NCBI GenBank assembly: GCA_017893485.1 | Contig: CM030363.1 | Span: 111,409,073-111,473,072 of the forward strand | Length of the DNA stretch: 64,000 nucleotides | Direction: 5' to 3' | DNA from: Hemerocallis citrina | Lineage: Eukaryota > Streptophyta > Magnoliopsida > Asparagales > Asphodelaceae | Shown: one piece after another, positions 20,977 through 33,015 of the stretch | Position numbering within the stretch: position 1 is the first letter of the stretch | How the letters are laid out: the number at the start of each line of letters is the position of its first letter | Notes under the pieces: model-generated | The model's database searches: none | The model's input: only the letters and a program-made list of their open reading frames with translations | What the model was told of the DNA's origin: nothing | Translations under genes and position numbers: made by a program

Positions 20977-22044
20977 TTGAAGCTCTTTGCTCCCTTGGAG
21001 AGCCTTGAATAATGGAAGGGACTATTCTTCAGACTTCAAGAGAAATCTCCCGATGGCAGTAAGTCGATGGTGAGCCTCTTGACTTCCTTGACGTTCTTAG
21101 GCGGGGCCATGTCTAGGATGCCCCGAATCTTTTTGAGGTTTGGCATTATCCCTCGCTGGTTGACCATAAAGCTGATGAATTTTTCCTAAGTAACGCCGAA
21201 GGAACATTTAAAAGGACCGAGCCTCATATTGTGCTTCCTTAAGACTTTGAAGGCTTACTTAAGGTCGTTCACTTGGTCCTCTCCCTTGAGACTTTTGACG
21301 AGCATGTCATCCACATATACTTCCATATTTTTGTCAATCTGATCTTTGAATATCTAGTTCACTAGCCTCTGATAGGTGGCTCCTGCGTTGTTGAGACCAA
21401 AGGGCAAAACCATTAGTAATAAAGGACATGTTCTGTTATGAAGGAAGTCTTCGGAATATACGAAGGGAACATATGAATTTAGTTGTATCCGGAGAATGCG
21501 TCCATGAAGCTAAGGGGGTCGTGCTCGGACGTCGCATCGATCAGGGCGTCGATGCTTGGAAGGGGAAAGGGGTCCATCGGACAAGCCTTGTTGCAGTCTG
21601 TGAAGTCGTTATAGATCCTCCATTTCCTGCTAGCTTTTTCACCATCATGATGTTGGCCAACCACTCTCAGTAGATGACCTCCTGGATAAAGCTAGCGAAG
21701 AAGAGCTTCTTGACTTATTCTTTCATAGCTTGTTGCCTCTCGAGCACAAACTTTTGGTGCCTCTGTTGCATTGGCTTGGAGTCCGGTTTGACACTCAGCC
21801 TGTGCATGATCTGGTCTTCTGAGATACCCGGCATATTCGAGTGGGTCCAGGAGAATAGGTTTTGATTTCGTCTGAGGCGAATGATGATGTCCTCTTTAAG
21901 GTCGGAAGGCAAGCCCTTGCTCATTAGGAACAATTTGGTCTCATCTATATTGGAGAAGGGGATCTCCTCTAATTCATCGATCGACTTGGAGCCAATTGAA
22001 CTCCTGTCAGTGGGGAGTTCGACAGTGTTGAAGGGAAGGACCAA
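20977..22044 (-). pseudogene. Tat reverse transcriptase
   Basis: The N-terminal part (22044-21715) reads NLFSWTHSNMPGISEDQIMH and SKPMQQRHQKFVLERQQAMK. The fingers/palm follow at 21664-21479 (KWRIYNDFTDCNKACPMDPF, PSIDALIDATSEHDPLSFMD). The catalytic loop VYVDDMLVKSLKGEDQVNDL lies near 21330-21270. Stops and frameshifts separate the blocks, but the YVDD tetrad is intact. Confidence 0.87.
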
Positions 22045-22466
22045 GCCCCCACTGTGGTATAGCAGGCCCTGGCGGCCTCATGATTTCCCTTTATGACTCT
22101 GACCCCAGCTTTCATGGGAAATTTCATTCTCATGTGATAGGCTGATGGTACCGCTTGAAAAGATAGGAGGCCAAGGCGCCCAAGGATGGCATTGTAGGTT
22201 TCCTTGATGTCGACCACCATGAAGTCCATTGTCTTGGTTCTAGTGGTTGGGGACTTCCCTGCAGTGACATCCAGATGGATGGTTCCTTCAAACTAGACGG
22301 GGGCGCTAGAGAATCCGTGAAGGGTGTTGCCAGCGGGCTTTAACCTTTCTCGGGAAAGCTTCAATCCCTCGAAGGATACGAGGAACAATATATTGACCGA
22401 GCTACCGATATCCAAGAGGATGCATTTGAATTCATGGTTTGCAAGACTGAGGCTGATGACTAAGGC
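22045..22466 (-). pseudogene. Tat protease with altered active-site triad
   Basis: The minus strand reads DALVISLSLANHEFKCILLD then IGSSVNILFLVSFEGLKLSR, then VVDIKETYNAILGRLGLLSF and AYHMRMKFPMKAGVRVIKG. Family members normally have LVDSGSSADILF; here the catalytic D-S-G is D-I-G, so the protease would be inactive. Its N-terminal side is cut by solo LTR C, and the preceding ...HC codons resume at 26604. Confidence 0.84.
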
Positions 22467-24369
22467 ATCACTGTAACTACCGTTTTTGTCCTTTTTATTT
22501 TTCTCCCTTTTTGTAATTTTTATTTGCAATTGAATAGAATATTCTATTTTTTTCTTGATTATTTTAATTTAATTTGTTCATGAAATTCTTCGTTCTTCTT
22601 GATTGAGCAATTCTTGTTGATCCTATTTTCTTTCATTTAATTGTGGGTATTTTTATTTGAACCCTATTATTTTAGACCCATCTCTTATTGAACCCTAAAA
22701 CCCAATTTCAAATGTTCTTGACCCAAAACCGCTATTATTGGATCGTAAACCACTAACCCAACATCCTAATTACAATCTATAAATACAATCCTATTTCAAA
22801 CTCAAAAAATTGCACAATTGAAATCCTAATATCCGTCTATTCGCTCTCCTGTTCTCCCTCTTCCCGGTTGTCTCTCCCCGACCAAGTTTTCCCACTCAAA
22901 CCCACTGCCCCTTCTTCTCCGGCCAATTCCAACGACCCCCCTCCCCCCGTGCTCCATCTCCCCTCAATGACCCCCCATCGAACCCCCGGACCTCTGCTCC
23001 TCTTCCCGATCATCAACACAACACTGCCCTGTGCTTCGTCGCCAATTATCGTCGAGCCCAGACCCCGAGCCTCTCTCTCTTTTACTATTTGCTATTGTTG
23101 CCGTTCAGTTGCTGTTATTGCTTGATTCTCTTTTTTCACGTAATTCGCACGTGCTAATTTGTGTTAGTTCGTGGGTTCGTTGCTTCGGGATTCTCATCCC
23201 GTTATTCTTGGTGTTCAAATTAATCGTCCAAAAGGGAAGTCAATTTTCCCTTGAACTGAACATCGTATCAAATTCAAGTTTTATTGAAATTCTTGCATGT
23301 AGATCCTATTCATTATCATGTCGTTGTATTGATTATCTATCGTTGGGTCTATTGAGGGTTTACACAAGCTAACCCCAATATTCTTGATATCGTACTACTT
23401 TTGACTCTAAAGATCGAATCTTTCATGCATCCATGTAGCATTCATGATAGGGTTACACATATAATCATAACACAATTAATTATTGTAGAGATGATTGCTA
23501 GGTTGTATGTTTGATTGATCGATTGATGTTGGATGTTAATAGAATTGTGTATGTGTGTGTTTTAATTGCAATTATCATGATATTACACCTTTCATGTTGA
23601 TTACATAATTTATTGACTGTAGAATTGATACTCATCGTGTTTAATTAATTTATTTCATGAAAAATACCCACAACCTTGTATGTTGTCTGCTATTTTCGAC
23701 CCGGTAAATGATCCCAAAATAAACTACTTTCAGCATAAGAGCTGTAGCCTTATCTTTCTAGTTTCCAGAACATCTTGAATTTACGAATTTTGAGTTGTGT
23801 ATCAAAGTTATGCTCGCTTTACTACAACTGTGATTTTATTTCCAGATTTTCAGATTCTTGTATATTTTATGTTTAAACTGTTAAAAGGCTCATCATATAT
23901 TAAAATTTTGCTCTAAAAATTTCCAGAATGTTACTTAACATGTTCAAGAGTCTAATAAATATTTTTAATGATTTTTTTTATTGATTTTTTGCTGATTTCA
24001 AAAATATAATAACATGATATCGAATTTCTGTCTGAACATGAAATTTGTAAAGAACAATGTGTTTGACCTAGCTACTGTTGTCGGAATTTGAACTTTAAAT
24101 ATGTGTTGGAACTGTGTGAAAGTCTGGTTTCTAGAATTTCTGACGGTTTCAATTTTTGATTTCTGCAACAACAGGAAACTGTATTTTTGTACACATTACT
24201 CTTGCTGTCCAGATTTTTATATTTTAGTTTTTAATAGATTAACTATTCCTCTATCGTAATATTGCATGAATTAATGTATCTATGTTGTATTGTATGATCC
24301 CAATGAGTTATTGTCACCATTCCAATTTTCCTACTTCATGTCACCATCTTATTGTTCCTCTATTGTTAC

Positions 24370-25474
24370 CAGTGTTCTAAAAAGCGGTCTAGGCGGCGCC
24401 TAGGCGCTAGGCGGCCCTACAACGCCTCGCCTAGGGGCTAGGCGTTTAAAAAAATCGGTTAATGGTTCTAGGTGGTTAAAAGCGGGTCTAGGTGGTGCGT
24501 AATCGGTGTAAGCGGGTCTAGACGGGCTAGACCCGCTTAGAACTTAATTATTAAAAAAAGGGACCCGACTTATTCCATCCTGACCCGCTCTAATACACTC
24601 AAACCCCTAAAACTTCTCTTTCTCCTCTAAATCCCCCGTAAAAAACTCCCCAAATCAATTCTACTCTCTAAATTCCTAATTCCTCTTCTCTAAAACCCCC
24701 AAATCACCTCTTCCGCCTCCCTCCTCGCAGTCGGAGGCTCACAGCTCGCAACGCGCTTCAATTTTAACCTCCTCCGCCTCCCTCATCCGTCCTCCTTCGC
24801 CTCCCTCCTCGCAGTCGTTGCTCGCATTTGTCAACACAACTTCCTCCGCCTTCCTCCCCGCAGTAACAGCTTTCACTCATTCTGTCACTCAGTCGTCAAA
24901 ACCTCCTCCTCCACCTTCCTCCTTGCAGTCGCAACTTGCTTCAACTTGAATTGACGTCAACACAACCTCTCTCCTCTTTTCAGCTTCAAAGTCAAGTCGT
25001 CAACACAACCACACACTGCCTCCCGCCTTGCTTCACCTCCGACGTCAACACTACGTCCTCCTCTTCTCTCTCAAACTTCTCTTGACGCAACCCTCCCCCA
25101 TCCCCAGACTCAAGCCTCCCGCTTTCCCACACTGTTTGCTCCTTGCATTGGAACAGCCAAATAGGTAATCTCCACTACTGATCTTCATCATAGATTAATA
25201 CTAGTCTAATAGATGAGTATAGGACTATACAAAAAAAGAAAAAGACTAATAATAATACACCGATTCGATTTTGTAAAGCTCATCTTGCAATTGCAAGGAA
25301 AAATATCAAGAGTAAGAATTGGTAACAACAAAACAAAACAAAATGATAAAATATATAAATAAAATATATAAATAAAACCGCCTAGCGCCTAGCTGCTTAA
25401 GCTCCGCTTACAAGGCCTAGGCGCTAGGCACCCATCGGCCGCCCGACTACCGCCTAACGACTTTTAGAACATTG
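24370..25474. mobile_element. hAT-like non-autonomous transposon
   Basis: A 1105-bp element with inverted ends CAGTGTTCTAAAAAGCG and (opposite strand) CAATGTTCTAAAAGTCG, flanked by the 8-bp duplication ATTGTTAC (24362-24369 and 25475-25482). An 8-bp TSD with a CA(A/G)TG start fits the hAT superfamily. Both subterminal regions carry dense GCCTAGGCG/CGCCTAGGCG palindromic motifs. The interior has CT/CCTCC-rich text (24590-25150) without a transposase frame. Confidence 0.82.
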
Positions 25475-25668
25475 ATTGTTACTATTGTTCATCCCATGTC
25501 TCAAATTGCATATTGTATTATTGCATTGATAAATAATTAACATGCCTGGGTTTAAGGGATTGACAGAGTAGTTGATGATATGGGGACTTTACTCAGATGA
25601 TGGCCCATATTATTATCATTATCGTCATCGTGTAAGAAATTATATTATGGCCCGTGTTATTATCGTTA

Positions 25669-25773
25669 TCGTCATTATGCAAGAAATTGTCTCAATGGCC
25701 CTATCGTCATTATGCAAGAAATTGTCTCAATGGCCCTATCGTCATTATGCAAGAAATTGTCTCAATGGCCCTT
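25669..25773 (+). repeat. Three tandem 35-bp units in LTR C
   Basis: The unit containing TTATGCAAGAAATTGTCTCA and ending ATGGCCCTATCGTCA is repeated three times head to tail, with less perfect related units just upstream (25570-25665). Related LTRs in the window lack this expansion. Confidence 0.75.
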
Positions 25774-26603
25774 ATTATATTGTTATCGTCATCATACCCA
25801 GTACATGAACTATAGAATCTACCACTATAGTCTAAGCAAAATTGATTGTATGTATTGAACCTGTAGTATGGAACATATGGGACACAGTAGTACGTGCATT
25901 AGTTATGATTTGAAATGATTAATAGACTTAAGGCTTACACATCGACATTGCATATTGTTCATCATTGTTTCTATTGATATCGAATATTGGCTAAGTGTTA
26001 TTGATATTGATCATTGGTAATCATTATTGAATATTGAATCATTGTTTATACCAATTGCATCGATTATCATGATATTGATTATTGTTACTGTCCCATATTA
26101 TTGATTCCTATTGATCCATTGATTCCATTATTACATCGTTATTCCATTGTTTCTTACTTTTTCGACTTGCTGTCCATGACTTGCTCTAAGGACAATTTTT
26201 CTTCTCTTTTCAGATGAAGTGTTCACAGATAATAAAGGAGAATTACCTGCTGGGATTGGAGAATAAACTTTCTAATGAACTATTGCTTTATAATTGAATG
26301 ATATTTCATTGAACTATTGTATTAAGACTTATTACTATTGTGTTTGGGATTTATTATTGTATTGGGCTTATGACCAGGATATTATTATTGTTTCCAGACG
26401 TTGGTTTATTGTATTTGGATATTTCATATTGCTTCGTTCCATGTATTGTTCATGAGATTATTATTATTACCTGCGTAATTGTTCTGTATTGATTATATTG
26501 TTGAGTTGATCGGATAAACAGCTTATGGGTAACGTTAATCATTTGGTGGGCCAATGTCATGTACTCGTATTTCGTATTATTGGGAAGCGGGGTATGACAA
26601 TCA

Positions 26604-26923
26604 CAGTGAGGGATTCAGATGCCCTCAAGTTCTTCGTCTGATAACGATACTACCAGTCCGTGGACTCAGTGAGGAGGAAGGTTATGATCTAGTTAACTTC
26701 CCTGAAAAATGCCTTGCGAGAAGAGTTGGAGTCCCCCCATCCTTAAGTCCTCCATATATGAAGTGGAGGATGACCATTCTTTCGGAGTCCGGGGGTTCGG
26801 ACTCCACTTCCGGATGCTTATTGGCACTACGGGGAGGATGAAAGGTTCTTCGACCATCCCGAGTGAATTTAGACAAGTACCCTATATGGATAAAGGCCTC
26901 AATCTCATTTTTGACTGCCTAAC
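26604..26923 (-). pseudogene. Tat gag-protease linker fragment between two insertions
   Basis: The 320-bp island between solo LTR C and element B reads on the minus strand EAFIHIGYLSKFTRDGRRTF and ILHFIYGGLKDGG, corresponding to the gag C-terminal 'LI..GYL.KF' and 'I..I.GG...GG' phrases of Tat polyproteins. It ends with CTAAC, the element B target site. Confidence 0.72.
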
Positions 26924-29900
26924 TGTAACTCCTATTTTTTATTTTTCGTATTCTTGATGTATTTTTCTTCTTCTTGAGTATTTGTACTCTCTTATATTTT
27001 TCTTGGACCGTATATTGGAGTTATTTTCAATATATATTCATCTTATTTCATTTTGAGCTCCTTGTATTTGATTTGTTCGTCTTTTTGCTTCATTCTCAAA
27101 CGGTTGTTGTTCTTTTCCTCTTTACTTAATTATTGTTCTCTGTATTTGGCTCTTGCATGTTCATGGTATTTTGGTTGGCTACCCTAGTCCTAATCCTATT
27201 GCTTTTTATCCCTAATTGATCACCAAAGCCAAATTAACCTACAATCCTATTTTGAATCCTATACAAATTGACCCTAATCAACCCTATTTGGATAAATCCT
27301 AATTCTACTCCTATTGGATCCAATTAAATCCAAATACCCAATTACCCACATCCTATTACTAACCCTAAACCAAAACCCTATATAATCTCTCATCTCTCTC
27401 CCTCACCCGGCCTCCCTCTCTCTCTCTCCCCGACTGCGCCACAACCCCAGCCGACCCCACCTTCCGCTGCATAACCCCCGATCATCCCCCTCACCAACTG
27501 CACCCGACCCCCATCCCAACCATCTCCACCCGATCGACTTCCCCGTAGCTGATCGACCACCATAGCCCGAGCACCTGCATCCCCATTCATCCTCGTCTCC
27601 CTCGATCAGGAGCAGTAGCCAGTAGCCAAGAGGCAGCCTCCCGATGCTCTCTCTCTTGCTTCGTCATTGCACGTGCACGCGATTTGCACGTGGGTTATTT
27701 CGGTTCGTGGATTTGTTCGTTGCCAGGATCTGTTCCTGTTATTCTTGGTGTTCTTCATTTTTGTCTTCGGTTAAGGCAAGTAACCTGTACTGAAATTTCC
27801 TTGTATGATACAAGTCAAAAATACTGCTTATAATGTAGTTGGGCTCTAGAGATAATTCGTGTGTGTGTTATCTTTGATGGGTTTTGTCTCTATAGTGCTA
27901 TTTGACCATAGTTGCCTCACGACACAAAATTGACATGAAAACAACAAGGTTGACCGTTCTTGATCTATTCATATATGTGAGATAATTAGGTGAAATTATG
28001 TGTTTGATGAGATCCATGTGATGTGATGGTTGTGAATATGTTATATACTCTATTTCATGATGTTTGGACACTTGGTAGACTCTATACCATGTTTGATTGT
28101 GATTGGAACGAGTTTCGTGTGGTTTATGTTGGTTTTGTTTTCAAGAGAAAATCTGTATTTGTCGATAATCAGTTTTGATTTGTATTTTAGACCCTATTAA
28201 GGTCAGAATTCTTAATTTTTGTATTAGACATAAATTGTAAAGAAATCTGTCTTCTTTCCAAATTTTCTTACAGAGATCGATTTCGTTTCCGTATGAGTGA
28301 ATTATGGTTATTTTACTACAGAGGTGTATTCTATTTCCCAATTTTGTTTCTTAATGATTTTGATGATTAAACTATTTTGATACTATTCCTAAATATGTTA
28401 TTTTTATCTGAAACTTTGCACAAATTCCAATAACTATCTAGCGATTACCCAGAATTTTGGTGGATTTATTGATGAGTTTTATACGCCGTTTCATGCTTGT
28501 TTATGAAAACTATACTTGCTGTATTTTGCTCTCTGTTCTATAAAGAATCGTATTTTCACCATATTTTCTTTTACTGTATGGAAAATCTTTGTGAAACATG
28601 AAAGTTATATTATTTTGTCTATTTTCATCTTCCTTTGACGGATTTGGATTTCGTTTCACGGTTTACGAGATATTGATATTTTCGTACAGCAGTGTTGGGA
28701 ATTCCAAATTTGCCAAACTTTCTTTTCTTGATACTAATTTAACTGGAATGTTATGAAACTTTATATTCCGGTACTAGACATATAAGGGATTACCCCAGAT
28801 TTTTTCGGGATTTATTTGTGGAGTTTTAATACTGTTTTCCTATCATTGAATACGATTTACTGATTTCTGGCTGAACGTATTTTCTGGATTCAAGTCAGTT
28901 TTGAGTTATGATTTTGTGAAATACTATATAGCTTATATATAATCGTTGGATTTGTGTGAAAGACTATTTTCCAAATTCTTTGATGGATTCAGATTTGGAT
29001 TTCTGTAGTAACAGGAATCACTGTTTTAGTACTGTATTGTCATGCTGTCCTGAATATGAACATACACTGTCTTGCTTGTTTATGTGACTGTATATCATCT
29101 ATGCATGCTTATTTATTTCTCTGAACCAAATTTTGATTATACCATGATAGTTTGACACTATTTCATGCACTATGATGTCTGTTAATAACCATAATAAAAG
29201 TGATCAAGCCGAGGTTTCTTAAGGGAAGATCTAGTAGTGGAAAATATAGAAACGTGTACTTGGAAGGGAACAAGTGTTCCATACTGTTACTGTTACTGTT
29301 ACTTTCACTGCTAATGTTACTGTTAATTTTTCCTACTACTGCTACCGTTACAGATACCTAAGTACACTGCCCCATTATGGTCCACTATGAAATCTAAAAG
29401 CGGAACTGTTTGTTGTAGCAACCATGTGTTATATTTTGGGGTGCATGAAGTGCTACCTAGCTAGTAATACACACAAGACTATAAGAACATAAGACTGATA
29501 CTGTTAGACTTATACTGCTAGACTGATACTGTTGGACTGATACTGTTATACTGCTACACTGATATACTGAGCTTACTGTTACTGGACTCTGTTAGTTGCC
29601 ATATGACACTATACTTGACACATTCATTTGTACTATTAGTATACCATACTAGTTGACTTTGTTTTACTGATTCATGCTAGTTATTACTGTTGGTGCATTA
29701 TACCGTGCTATATTTATTTCTGCTGTTATTTTAGATTTTACTATTCCATGAACTTGTATCCTACATTATAAGTGACCCGTAACTTGCATTGACGGGTACT
29801 TGATTTCTCTTTCCTTCTCCTGCTATTATTAATTGCATATCAAGATGGTCAGCTGCCCGACGGCATTGGCGAAATGAGATATTAGTGCTGGATTTCTTGC

Positions 29901-30160
29901 TTATTTGTATTACTGTTATTGTTGCTTTGAATAATGTATTTTGAGTACTTGGATGATTACTTTGTATTTGGGCGATGTCACCCAGGATATTTGACTTGTC
30001 TAGACTCTGATTTATTTGAGCTTAATGTATTTTTTTTCAAGTAAATTCTTTTGGTTTATTAATTCAATTTTGCATGAACAGCTCATGGATGATGCAAATC
30101 ATTCGTTGGGTGAGTTGCGTATTCGTATTCCGTATTCTTTTTAGGAAACGGGGTGTGACA
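26924..30160 (+). repeat. 5' LTR of element B
   Basis: TGTAACTCCTATTTTTTATT ... GGGGTGTGACA. It contains a TATA box (CTATATAAT, 27378-27386), a CT-rich leader, and a tract of TACTGT/TTACTG repeats near 29280-29340. It provides the promoter (U3-R) of the element. No gene is seen in its 3.2 kb. Confidence 0.92.
27378..27386 (+). promoter_or_regulatory. LTR TATA box (element B, 5' LTR)
   Basis: CTATATAAT follows AACCCTAAACCAAAACC and precedes the CT-rich leader. The same arrangement occurs at 35529-35537 in the 3' LTR and at about 42978-42987 (CTCTATATAA) in LTR D. This conservation suggests the core promoter of the family. Confidence 0.6.
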
Positions 30161-30170
30161 AGGCTTTTAG

Positions 30171-30183
30171 TGGTATCAGAGCC
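30171..30183 (+). other. Element B primer-binding site (tRNA-iMet)
   Basis: TGGTATCAGAGCC lies 10 bases after the LTR end and is complementary to the 3' end of initiator-Met tRNA. Confidence 0.9.
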
Positions 30184-30333
30184 CAAGTTTGGCTAATGTA
30201 TTAGTTGCCTAATACATTAGACAAACTTGGCTCGAACTGAGATCGACTCAATATTTCACCAACCATGCATGCGTAAATAAATTATTATCAACTTTGATTC
30301 TTGATGCCGATTGTTTTGATTTCGGTGCATACC

Positions 30334-31499
30334 ATGGCTCGTGGGAATTCTTCTCATCCTGATCCGATTGAGGCTGTCACTGCTGTGCTTCAGCGGCTGA
30401 TTAATCAGCAGCAAAACCACAGCAATCTAGTGATGGCTGCTCTTGAAACTGCCCGGGTTCCACCTCCCGTTGTGCCTGTGCAGGAAAATCTTTCACCTCG
30501 TCCAGGAACAGTTACGGATTTTATGAGGCTGCATCCCGATCGTTTTTTCAGCATTGAGATGCCTTTGGAGGCTGAACAGTGGTTGATTCGGACCGAGCAT
30601 TTGCTCTTAGCAGCACATGTTGCCGAGGCTGATAGGGTGGACATGGTTTCCATCTAGCTGATGGATTTGGCTCATATTTGGTGGATGGCCGAGTCCAAGC
30701 GACTTGAGAGGCCTATTGCTTGGACTACTTTCACTCAGGGATTCTTGGAGAAGTTCTTCCCCAGTAGTACTCGAGTTGAGATGGAACAGCAATTCCTGGC
30801 CCTAAAACAAGTTAAGTCATTATTCTATTTTTTAATTTTGTTACATAATTGTTCAAACAATGTTGTAACATAGGGCTCCAGGTCAGTGGATGAGTACGCG
30901 GCCAAGTTTACTTGACTTAGCCGCTTCGTTGTCGTTATGGTGGCAACCGAAAAGGATAGAGCTCATAGATTCACAAATGGGCTTGAGCAGAATATGAAAG
31001 GCACCTTGTCTCTCACCATTTGCGTATTTATGCTGAAGCTCTTGAGGCAACTCGAGCTCAAGAGCAGGGTCGTGGTGGTTTGGTTCATTCTCCGCGGACT
31101 GTTCCGCATTCTGCTGCTAGGCCTTCTGGTGGTCCTGTTCGGAGGCCTGTCCCAACCCATCCGGTCAGGGCAGCTCCGTAACATTCTGCTGGTTTCCAGA
31201 AGGGTGGTTTTTGCGACTTCTGTCAGATGTCTGGGCATGAGCGTAAGAATTGTTGGCGCGTCAACTGCCGGTGCTTTAGGTGTGGCACCACTGATCATTT
31301 AGTATGCGATTGTCCGCAGCAGCAGCAGGTGGCTCTTCCAGCCAGGGGTTATGTTCAGCAAGCAGGCCCAGCTCGTGGTCCAGTTAGGCATCTGCTTCCT
31401 CCTCAGCGTCAGATTTTCGGTCAGAGGACCGCTGCTCCGAGGAGAGGTCAGTCTTTCAATTTGACTGTTGTAGATGCTGAAACAGCTGAAGGAGTTGTG
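30334..31499 (+). pseudogene. Element B gag (nucleocapsid) with zinc knuckles
   Basis: It starts at ATG 30334 (MARGNSSHPDPIEAV), then RLHPDRFFSIEMPLEAEQWL, a stop at 30658, WTTFTQGFLEKFFPSSTRVE and QQFLALKQ. A 63-bp AT-rich insert follows (30811-30873), then SRSVDEYAAKFT, a stop, and RAHRFTNGLEQNMKGTLSL. The zinc-binding region is CDFCQMSGHERKNC followed by CFRCGTTDHLVCDC (31214-31315), with all Cys/His ligands present. A Gln-rich tail follows. Gag would form virus-like particles and bind the RNA. The start is the first ATG followed by gag-like sequence. Confidence 0.85.
30811..30873 (+). other. 63-bp intron-like or hairpin insert in gag
   Basis: It starts GTTAAG and ends CATAG, between the gag codons ALKQ and GSRSVDEYA, which read in one frame once it is taken out. 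It is T/A-rich and contains an imperfect hairpin GTTACATAATTGTT/AACAATGTTGTAAC. At 63 bp it is at or below the usual minimum for plant introns, so a small hairpin insertion is an equal possibility. Confidence 0.5.
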
Positions 31500-31667
31500 G
31501 TATGTATATTTTGTTTTGTTGTTTTGTTGTTCAGCTTCCCTTTTGTTCCTTTATTTGCACTCTTCTAGTCTTGCTTTATTTTTCTTCTATTGTTTTTTTT
31601 CTTCTGCATTTTTTTTCCCTCACCCTTGATTGTCTGCTTTCCTTCTCCTTGTCTTTGGATTCCTTAG
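31500..31667 (+). other. 168-bp intron-like, T-rich insert between gag and protease
   Basis: It begins GTATGTATATTTTG (good donor), runs through a strong pyrimidine tract and ends GGATTCCTTAG (good acceptor). Upstream is the gag end (DAETAEGVV), downstream the protease (CSFPTCVLLDSGATHSF). Related Tekay polyproteins have only a few residues here. Removing 168 bp does not by itself repair the frame, which also carries a small deletion. Confidence 0.5.
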
Positions 31668-32041
31668 GTGTCGTCCTTGTTTGCTCTTTTCCTACTTGTG
31701 TTCTCCTTGATTCTGGGGCAACCCATTCATTTGTCTCCTCACGATTTGTCGCTCGCAATTAGTTGGAGTGTAGCAACATGTCTGAGGCTTGGAACATTGT
31801 GACAGGTGGTGGTGTTTTCATTTGTTCCTATGAGTGCATACAATGTTTCGTTGTTATTAGGGACACAGATTTCAAAGCCAACCTGATTATAATTGGGAAT
31901 TTGGAATTCAACGTTATTTTGGGTATGCATTGGTTGGGTGAAGCCCATGCCATTATTGATTGTCGTGTTAAGAAAGTTGTTTTCAGAATTCCAGATCGAG
32001 CAGAATTTGAGTTTCATGCCGGGGAGTCTTTCCTTGGCTAA
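31668..32041 (+). pseudogene. Element B aspartic protease
   Basis: The active-site phrase VLLDSGATHSFVSS is intact, followed after a stop by CSNMSEAWNIVTGGGV and the C-terminal NLEFNVILGMHWLGEAHAII and CRVKKVVFRIPDRAEF. This is the usual gypsy protease layout (DSGATHS ... ILGMDWL). Expected role: cutting Gag-Pol. At least two breaks are present. Confidence 0.85.
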
Positions 32042-32129
32042 ACAAAGATTGCAGTTGAACAGGTGGATTGTGCGATGGAATTGTACTCAGGCTATGAGGC
32101 TGCACCTCTATTAGTTTGGGATTTCTTGG

Positions 32130-32960
32130 ATGCTTTTTCCATATGAGTTGCCTGGCTTACCCCCTTATAGGGAAGTGGAGTTCGGTATTGATGTTCAGCC
32201 TGGAACGGCACCGATATCGAAGAGTCCCTACAGGATGGCACCAGTTGAGCTAGGAGAGCTTAAGGTGCAGATTCAGGAGTTTCTTGATTTCAGTTTCATC
32301 AGACCAAGTGTTTTGCCTTGGACTGCTCTGGTCCTTTTTGTCAACAAGAAGGATGGTAGTCACCGACTGTGTGTGGATTATCGGGAACTAAACAGTGTTA
32401 CTGTGAAGAACCGGTATCCTTTACCTAGGATCGATGATTTGTTCGACCAGTTGAGTGGGGCTGTATTTTCTCAAAGTTGGATCTTCGTTCTGGGTATCAC
32501 CAAGTCAAGGTGAAGGTTGCTGATATACAAAAGACTGCATTCAGGACTAGATACGGGCAATATGAGTATCTTGTAATGCCGTTCAGGGTGACTAATGCGC
32601 CAGCTGTATTCATGAGTCTTATAAACCGAGTTTTCTCTCAGTTCTGTGATAGATTTGTGGTGGTCTTCATTGATGACATTCTGGCATATTCTTGGAATCG
32701 GGAAGATCATGCTGAGCATCTTAGAGTGGTTCTGCAGATTTTGAGAGAGAATCAGCTCTATAGAAAACTCAACAAGTGCGAGTTTTGGCTCGACAAGGTT
32801 TCTTTCTTCGGGCACATTATTTCTGGCGATGGTCTTTTTGTGGATCCAGCCAAGGTTGAGGTTGTAAGGATTGGCCTATTCCCAAGTCAGTTTCCGAAGT
32901 CAGGAGTTTTCTCGGTTTGGCTGGCTATTATCGAAAATTCATTCAAGATTTTTCAAAGAT
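32130..32960 (+). pseudogene. Element B reverse transcriptase
   Basis: [19 protein letters not shown], then [58 protein letters not shown] (to about 32480), a frameshift, [36 protein letters not shown], and the catalytic [12 protein letters not shown]. After [20 protein letters not shown] and VDPAKVEVV a second frameshift follows. The motif FIDD replaces YxDD as in many chromoviruses. MPFRVTN has Arg where Gly is usual (PFGLTN). Confidence 0.9.
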
Positions 32961-33015
32961 AGCAGGACCGTTGACTGGGAAGGATCAGAAGTTCTGTTGA
33001 TCTGATAAGTGTGGT

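Larger units (their letters stand above)
22472..26598 (+). mobile_element. Solo LTR 'C' of the Tekay-like family with nested hAT-like element
   Basis: It starts TGTAACTACCGTTTTTG and ends AGCGGGGTATGACA, flanked by ATCAC at 22467-22471 and 26599-26603. Removing the 24370-25474 element and its duplicated octamer leaves about 3.0 kb. The LTR holds a TATA-like CTATAAATAC near 22776, a CT-rich leader (22840-23100) and the GTTTACACAAGCTAACCCC motif. The flanking Tat protease reading frame is continuous once it is removed. Confidence 0.9.
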
